This document shows positions 60,354 to 64,000 of a stretch of DNA of 64,000 nt, piece by piece. Below the pieces are notes generated by a model. That model was not told the DNA's origin. It worked only from the letters and a program-made list of their open reading frames with translations, and ran no database searches. The stretch is from NCBI RefSeq assembly GCF_039535785.1, contig NZ_BAAAXV010000001.1, positions 1,798,001-1,862,000 on the forward strand. Reading direction: 5' to 3'. Every line of letters starts with the position of its first letter. The stretch's first letter is position 1. The translations under genes and the position numbers were made by a program. Source of the stretch: Nonomuraea helvata. GTDB taxonomy: Bacteria > Actinomycetota > Actinomycetes > Streptosporangiales > Streptosporangiaceae.

Positions 60354-61106
60354 TCACGGCATCCACTTGCCGCCCGCGACGTCGATCGTGAGCCCGGTGA
60401 GCCATGACGACGCCTCGGAGGCGAGGAAGGCGGTCACGTTCGCCACGTCGAGCGGCGTGCCGAGCCGCCCGATCGGGTGCTCGGCCAGCAGCCGCTCCTG
60501 GAACTCCGCCGGCATCCGCTCCTCCAGCCGCTCCGTCATGATCGTCGACGGGGCGACCGCGTTGACCCGGATCCCGGTGGGGCCGAGCTCGTAGGCCAGT
60601 TGCCTGGTCAGCGCGATGACTCCGGCCTTGGCCGCCGTGTACGCCACCGACGCGGCGGTCGGGGTACGGGCCGCCAGCGACGACATCGTGATGATCGATC
60701 CGCTCCGCCGCTCCCTCATGCGGGGCAGGAAGCTCCCGATGGTGAGGAACGCCGAGGTGAGGTTGGCGTTCACGGTGGCGTGCCAGTCCTCCACGCTCAT
60801 CTGGTCGATGGGCCGCGGCATCCCGGTCCCGCCCCCGGCGAAGGCCGCCAGCACGTCCACGGGCCCGAGCCGCCGCTCGACCTCCTCCCGCATCGCCTCG
60901 ACGGCGGCGAAGTCGGTGATGTCGGCGGCCACGCCGATCGCCGCGCCGCCGATCCCCTTCACGGCCGCCTCGACGGTCACCGGGTCACGCCCGTTGACCA
61001 CGACCCGCATCCCCTGCTCGGCCAGCACCCGAGCGGTCTCCCGCCCGATCCCGCCGGAGCCGCCGGTGATCAGCGCCACCTTGCCCTGCAGGTCTGGGTA
61101 CATCAT
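60354..61106 (-). CDS. Short-chain dehydrogenase/reductase
   Basis: A 250-residue SDR. Cofactor motif GKVALITGGSGGIGRETARV (about residues 8-27), then NGRDP suggesting NADP(H), NAG-like FAGG, catalytic Ser in MSSLAART, and YTAAK with Tyr and Lys. The C-terminus ends GLTIDVAGGKWMP. Two consecutive ATG codons (61106 and 61103) are possible starts. It converges on the FAD monooxygenase gene with 12 bases between stops, so it is probably not part of the same unit. Confidence 0.9.
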   Translation of the reverse strand: MMYPDLQGKVALITGGSGGIGRETARVLAEQGMRVVVNGRDPVTVEAAVKGIGGAAIGVAADITDFAAVEAMREEVERRLGPVDVLAAFAGGGTGMPRPIDQMSVEDWHATVNANLTSAFLTIGSFLPRMRERRSGSIITMSSLAARTPTAASVAYTAAKAGVIALTRQLAYELGPTGIRVNAVAPSTIMTERLEERMPAEFQERLLAEHPIGRLGTPLDVANVTAFLASEASSWLTGLTIDVAGGKWMP

Positions 61107-61293
61107 GGCTTCCACTCCCTCTGCGCTTCGCGGCCGTCCCTTGGGAGTACAGGTTGCCCTGTGCGGGTGGCCGGGGACATCAGGCGCGAGGGGCGTTTCC
61201 CGCTGCGCCCGCGGGCGTGCGCCGGGGTCGCTGCCCATACTCCTCAGGTCGTACGCGGGGGCATGCGCTGAGGCGGCACGGAGCACGTAATCG

Positions 61294-61686
61294 TCACAGA
61301 ACGGGTGTGACGTCGGTGTGAACGAAATCGTCGCCCTTGAAGAGCAGCGGCTCACGACAGTCTCTTGCCAGCGCATAGGAGAAGCAGTCGCCGAAGTTCA
61401 GCCCAGCCTTGTGACCGCTCCCCTTGCCGTAGTCCCAGTAGGCCCGGCGGGCGATGCGTACCTGCTGCAATGTGACAGGCATGATCTCGACCTTCATCCT
61501 GCTCAGGAAATCGTCCAGGAGCCGGGAAGCGGCCGGATCGCGCGTACGCTCGACCACGGCGGCCATCTCCAGATAGGTCGCGGCCGACATACGACGCAAC
61601 GCGGCATCTCGGATGGCTTCGGTAAAGGCGGCGGCATCCGGCTCGCCCTTGAGGATCGCGACGATCGCGCTGGTGTCAATGATCAC
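61294..61686 (-). CDS. vapC: PIN-domain ribonuclease toxin VapC
   Basis: A 130-residue PIN-domain protein. The acidic active site is provided by Asp4 in MIIDTSAIVAIL, Glu40 in YLEMAAVVE, and the Asp of NFGDCFSYALA with LFKGDDF after it. Its ATG overlaps the antitoxin stop (ATGA), as usual in VapBC pairs. Known members cut tRNA or rRNA when the antitoxin is degraded. Confidence 0.93.
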   Translation of the reverse strand: MIIDTSAIVAILKGEPDAAAFTEAIRDAALRRMSAATYLEMAAVVERTRDPAASRLLDDFLSRMKVEIMPVTLQQVRIARRAYWDYGKGSGHKAGLNFGDCFSYALARDCREPLLFKGDDFVHTDVTPVL

Positions 61687-61943
61687 GCGGGGAGACCCGT
61701 TTCGGAGTCATACAGGAAGTCAGTGGACAGATCCGCGTCCCTCAACCTCGAGCGGATCTTCGCGGCGAGCGCGAGCAGATCTTCCGCCATCGTGGCGTCC
61801 TCCTCCTCCCGACTCTTGGCGAGCAGGCGCTCACGCCGCTCGCGCAGGGCGGAGATGACGGCTGCGGTCTTGCTCTCTCCCGTAAGCGCGCCGATCTCCG
61901 CTGCCAGCCGCTCGGCCTCGGGGTTCTTGATGTTCAGGCTCAC
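61683..61943 (-). CDS. vapB: Antitoxin VapB
   Basis: An 86-residue protein beginning MSLNIKNPEAERLAAEIGAL, the N-terminal DNA-binding part of the VapB/PSK group, with LTGESKTAAVISALRERRER after it. The C-terminal half (DLSTDFLYDSETGLPA at the end) would bind and block VapC. First gene of the pair. Two direct repeats upstream are likely autoregulatory sites. Confidence 0.93.
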   Translation of the reverse strand: MSLNIKNPEAERLAAEIGALTGESKTAAVISALRERRERLLAKSREEEDATMAEDLLALAAKIRSRLRDADLSTDFLYDSETGLPA

Positions 61944-61954
61944 AGCCTCTCCCC

Positions 61955-61989
61955 TTCTACCCTGTCCTTACTCAGATTCTACCCTTTCT
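61955..61989. promoter_or_regulatory. Direct repeats upstream of vapBC
   Basis: TTCTACCCTGTCC (61955-61967) and TTCTACCCTTTCT (61977-61989) lie 22 bases apart, two helical turns, 12-46 bases before the vapB start. They are probable binding sites of the VapBC complex. Confidence 0.6.
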
Positions 61990-62111
61990 ACCATCGAGTC
62001 TCTTTGTCTTCCCCCGGCCTTCAGCGTGCGCCTGGCCATGCAGTCGGCGAAATAGCGTTCCTGCAGCGCATAGGGACGGTACCCCTCCACGACAGCCGGA
62101 ACGGCGAATGC

Positions 62112-62146
62112 GGCCGGCCGTTCCCGTGCAGGGGGAACGACCGGCC
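62112..62146 (-). terminator. Terminator hairpin after the small monooxygenase gene
   Basis: GGCCGG-C-CGTTCCC (62112-62125) pairs with GGGAACG-A-CCGGCC (62133-62146) with a single internal mismatch, giving a 13-bp stem. It lies 7 bases beyond the stop of the minus-strand gene. Confidence 0.8.
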
Positions 62147-62152
62147 TGGTCG

Positions 62153-62443
62153 CTAGGGCGCCTCGACCAAGGTGCGCAGGGTCAGTGGCCGGGCGAGTAT
62201 CCGGTCAAGGACCCGCTGGGCGTGACGCAGGTGCGGGGTGGTGAAGTGCTCGTCGAAGGCCTGCCGGTTCTCCCAGCGTTCCACGATCACCATGGAGGCG
62301 GGGTCGTTGGGGTCGGCGTAGGCCTGGTAGGCGAGGCAACCGGGTTCGTCCAGCGTCGGCTCGATCAGAGCTTCCAGCGCCGTACGGAGCCGGTCATGCT
62401 GGCCAGGCGCGGCCAGGAACTCGGCGATCACGAAAAGGGACAT
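62153..62443 (-). CDS. Antibiotic biosynthesis monooxygenase (ABM)-type small oxygenase
   Basis: A 96-residue protein of the ABM/YgiN ferredoxin-like fold: FVIAEFLAAPGQHDRLRTAL at the start, PGCLAYQAYADPNDPASMVI in the middle (about residues 34-53) and ERWENRQAFDEHFTTPHLRH. Such dimers act on quinols or aromatic polyketides without cofactor. It follows the aldo/keto reductase gene by 13 bases and is probably co-transcribed. General detoxification of quinones is the simplest role. Confidence 0.9.
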   Translation of the reverse strand: MSLFVIAEFLAAPGQHDRLRTALEALIEPTLDEPGCLAYQAYADPNDPASMVIVERWENRQAFDEHFTTPHLRHAQRVLDRILARPLTLRTLVEAP

Positions 62444-62456
62444 GACGCGGCCTCCT

Positions 62457-63515
62457 TCACACGTGGCGGGCCGGGCCGCTGCCCGCGCCGGACACGGTGA
62501 TCGCGGTGGTGATCTCCTCGAGGTCGGCGGGAGTCAGCTCCAGCGAGCCGGCGCCGATCCAGCCGTCCACCTGAGCGGCCGCGCGTGCGCCCACGATCGC
62601 GCCGGTGATGCCCGGCCAGGCCAGTACCCAGGCGATGGCGACCTCGGCCACGGTGCGGCCATGACGCTCGGCGATCGGGCGCAGCGCTTCGGCGAGCCGG
62701 AGGTTGGCGGTCAGGCCGGTGGTGAAGTCGTGGTGAGCGGTGCGCCAGTCCTCGGCGGGCAGGCCGGCCACGCGCTCGGCGGAGAAGGCCCCGGTGAGCA
62801 GACCGGACTGCAGCGGCGAGTAGACGATGACACCGGTCTCGTGGGCATGGGCCCAGGCGATCTCGGCGGCGGCCGACCGGTTGATCGCCGAGAACGGCGG
62901 CTGGATGACATCGACATGCGCGATCTGCTCGGCGGCCTCCAGCAGGTCGGGCGTGTGGTTGGACAGCCCGATCGCCCGGACCTTGCCTTCGGCCTTCAAA
63001 TCGGCCATGACCTGCCAGTACTCCTCCAGCGGCGTGGCGTTGGGCGACATCGCGCCGAACCCGCCGCCGGCGTACTCCAGCGACTCGCCGGTGTCGGGAT
63101 AGTGCACCTGGTACAGGTCGATGTGATCGACGCCCAGCCGCCGCAGCGAGTCTTCGAGCTCGCGGCGGACGCTGGCGGGCTTCATGATGCGCCGGGGCGC
63201 GGCCGACGGGTTGTCCGGGTCCCAGACCAGGCCGACCTTGGTGAACAGGTACGGGCGGTCGGTCTCGGGCAGGTCGGCGACCGCCTTGCCGACCAGTTCC
63301 TCCGAATGGCCCAGGCCGTAGACGGCGGCGGTGTCGATCCAGTTGACGCCGGCCTCCAGCGCGTGGCGGATCGCGGCGACCGACTCGGCGTCGTCCGTGG
63401 CACCCCAGCTGAAGCGCCAGCCCGAGCCCGACACGGCCCACAAACCGAAGCCCAACCTGGTGATCTCCATATCGGTACGCCCGAGCCGGTGGACGGGCAA
63501 CTGCGAAGACGTCAC
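62457..63515 (-). CDS. Aldo/keto reductase
   Basis: A 352-residue NADPH-dependent reductase. The barrel shows RLGFGLWAVSG, the catalytic Asp and Tyr in WIDTAAVYGLGHSEELVGKA, Lys in LFTKVGLVW, and His in DLYQVHYPD. The C-terminal cofactor region has AIAWVLAWPGITGAIVGARA. The GTG at 63515 is chosen because GGAGG lies 9 bases upstream; the longer frame to 63584 has no such site. It is divergent from the MmyB-like regulator, an arrangement common for such oxidoreductases, and precedes the ABM-type gene. Confidence 0.9.
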   Translation of the reverse strand: MTSSQLPVHRLGRTDMEITRLGFGLWAVSGSGWRFSWGATDDAESVAAIRHALEAGVNWIDTAAVYGLGHSEELVGKAVADLPETDRPYLFTKVGLVWDPDNPSAAPRRIMKPASVRRELEDSLRRLGVDHIDLYQVHYPDTGESLEYAGGGFGAMSPNATPLEEYWQVMADLKAEGKVRAIGLSNHTPDLLEAAEQIAHVDVIQPPFSAINRSAAAEIAWAHAHETGVIVYSPLQSGLLTGAFSAERVAGLPAEDWRTAHHDFTTGLTANLRLAEALRPIAERHGRTVAEVAIAWVLAWPGITGAIVGARAAAQVDGWIGAGSLELTPADLEEITTAITVSGAGSGPARHV

Positions 63516-63686
63516 GTGCGTGAACCTCCAAGGTCTTGCCGCCACGGTGTGCCCGAGGCGGCGCCGGAGCCGTTCCGGCGCCACCTACTGTGGGCGGGCG
63601 GCCGCGGCTCTGCCAGCGGCAGCGCGTGCCTGGGCACGCCATGACCAGGCACGTACAGGCGCGGGTCCGCGATACTGGAGGGCATG

Positions 63687-64000
63687 ATGTTGGATCGACG
63701 TGCCGAGCTGGGCGAGTTTCTCCGGTCCCGGCGGGCCCGGCTGCGTCCGGAAGAGCTCGGCCTGACCGCGTACGGGCAGCGGCGCCGCGTCCCCGGGCTG
63801 CGGCGCGAAGAGCTGGCGCAGCTGGCCGGGGTCAGTGTCGACCACTACATCCGGCTGGAACAGGGACGCAGCCTGCACTTCTCCGCCGAAGTGCTGGACG
63901 CGGTGGCCCGGGCGCTGCGGCTGGACGCCGCCGAACGCGCGCACCTGCATCGCCTGGCCCGCCCCGCTCCGCCCGTTCCGCCCGGCTTGCCCGCCGCAGC
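63687..64000 (+). CDS. MmyB-like XRE-family regulator (partial)
   Basis: The first 104 residues of a helix-turn-helix regulator, cut by the window end. FLRSRRARLRPEELGLTAYG and then RRRVPGLRREELAQLAGVSV plus HYIRLEQGR are the signature of the actinobacterial MmyB-like group. The missing C-terminal part should be a PAS-like ligand-binding domain. Of two consecutive ATG codons, 63687 has the better distance from GGAGG. Members often repress a divergent reductase gene, here the aldo/keto reductase. Confidence 0.88.
   Translation, partial: MLDRRAELGEFLRSRRARLRPEELGLTAYGQRRRVPGLRREELAQLAGVSVDHYIRLEQGRSLHFSAEVLDAVARALRLDAAERAHLHRLARPAPPVPPGLPAA

Noticed and set aside
55864..63584. A polyketide or nonribosomal peptide cluster, suggested by FAD hydroxylase, ABM-type protein, SDR and P450
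   Set aside because: No ketosynthase, acyl carrier, condensation or adenylation domain is present, and the ABM and reductase genes form a separate unit on the other strand.

Overview
The window is 64 kb of very GC-rich DNA with long open frames, GTG/TTG starts, many 4-base ATGA/GTGA gene overlaps, four TetR regulators, and lipoprotein and secreted-protein genes typical of a filamentous actinomycete. The style fits Streptosporangiales such as Nonomuraea (inference). There is no rRNA, tRNA, integrase, transposase or CRISPR array that I can see.

Layout. (1) 1-1.7 kb: fragments of a WXG100/YbaB-type locus. (2) 1.7-9.9 kb: a LacI regulator divergent from an ABC sugar importer (binding protein plus two permeases, no ATPase) and a GH78 alpha-L-rhamnosidase; a secreted protein and a broken 140-bp copy of part of the rhamnosidase gene follow. 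(3) 10-14.5 kb: TetR, a small secreted protein, an OmpR/EnvZ-type two-component system and a DinB-ankyrin fusion. (4) 14.7-17.6 kb: a 970-residue secreted metalloprotease with DUF11 repeats. (5) 17.7-19.6 kb: a translationally coupled TetR / HipA-like kinase / DUF3037 module beside a frameshifted amidase. (6) 21-27 kb: PhyH-type dioxygenase, AraC regulator, orphan sugar-binding lipoprotein, an acyl-CoA synthetase tail left as a pseudogene, a peptidase and hydrolase pair, and TetR. (7) 27.3-41 kb: a set of secreted carbohydrate enzymes (GH75, GH27, GH29-like, two GH28, a sugar dehydrogenase and a divergent GH105) carrying eight CBM35 modules. With the GH78 enzyme this suggests breakdown of rhamnogalacturonan/pectic side chains. 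(8) 41-48.7 kb: STAS protein, membrane protein/lipoprotein pair, ABC exporter, broken snapalysin, second sugar dehydrogenase, SnoaL-like protein with TetR and twin operators, and an I36-type inhibitor. (9) 48.7-54.3 kb: a peptide ABC importer with fused ATPases. (10) 54.7-64 kb: APH-like kinase, the P450 locus described next, an SDR, a VapBC toxin-antitoxin pair, a small monooxygenase, an aldo/keto reductase and a MmyB-like regulator cut by the window end.

The most unusual part is 55.8-60.3 kb. A cytochrome P450, a sulfotransferase and a SAM methyltransferase are followed by an 18-bp gene with a textbook ribosome binding site. It encodes the pentapeptide MRYWY, sits between two strong inverted repeats, and is followed by an FAD monooxygenase. 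Met-Arg-Tyr-X-aromatic is the format of biarylitide-type precursors (MRYYH and relatives), the smallest known ribosomal natural-product precursors, whose P450 cross-links the aromatic side chains. I propose a Tyr-Trp-Tyr member with extra tailoring enzymes. The assignment is an inference from sequence. The main alternative is that the peptide is an aromatic attenuator leader for the monooxygenase.
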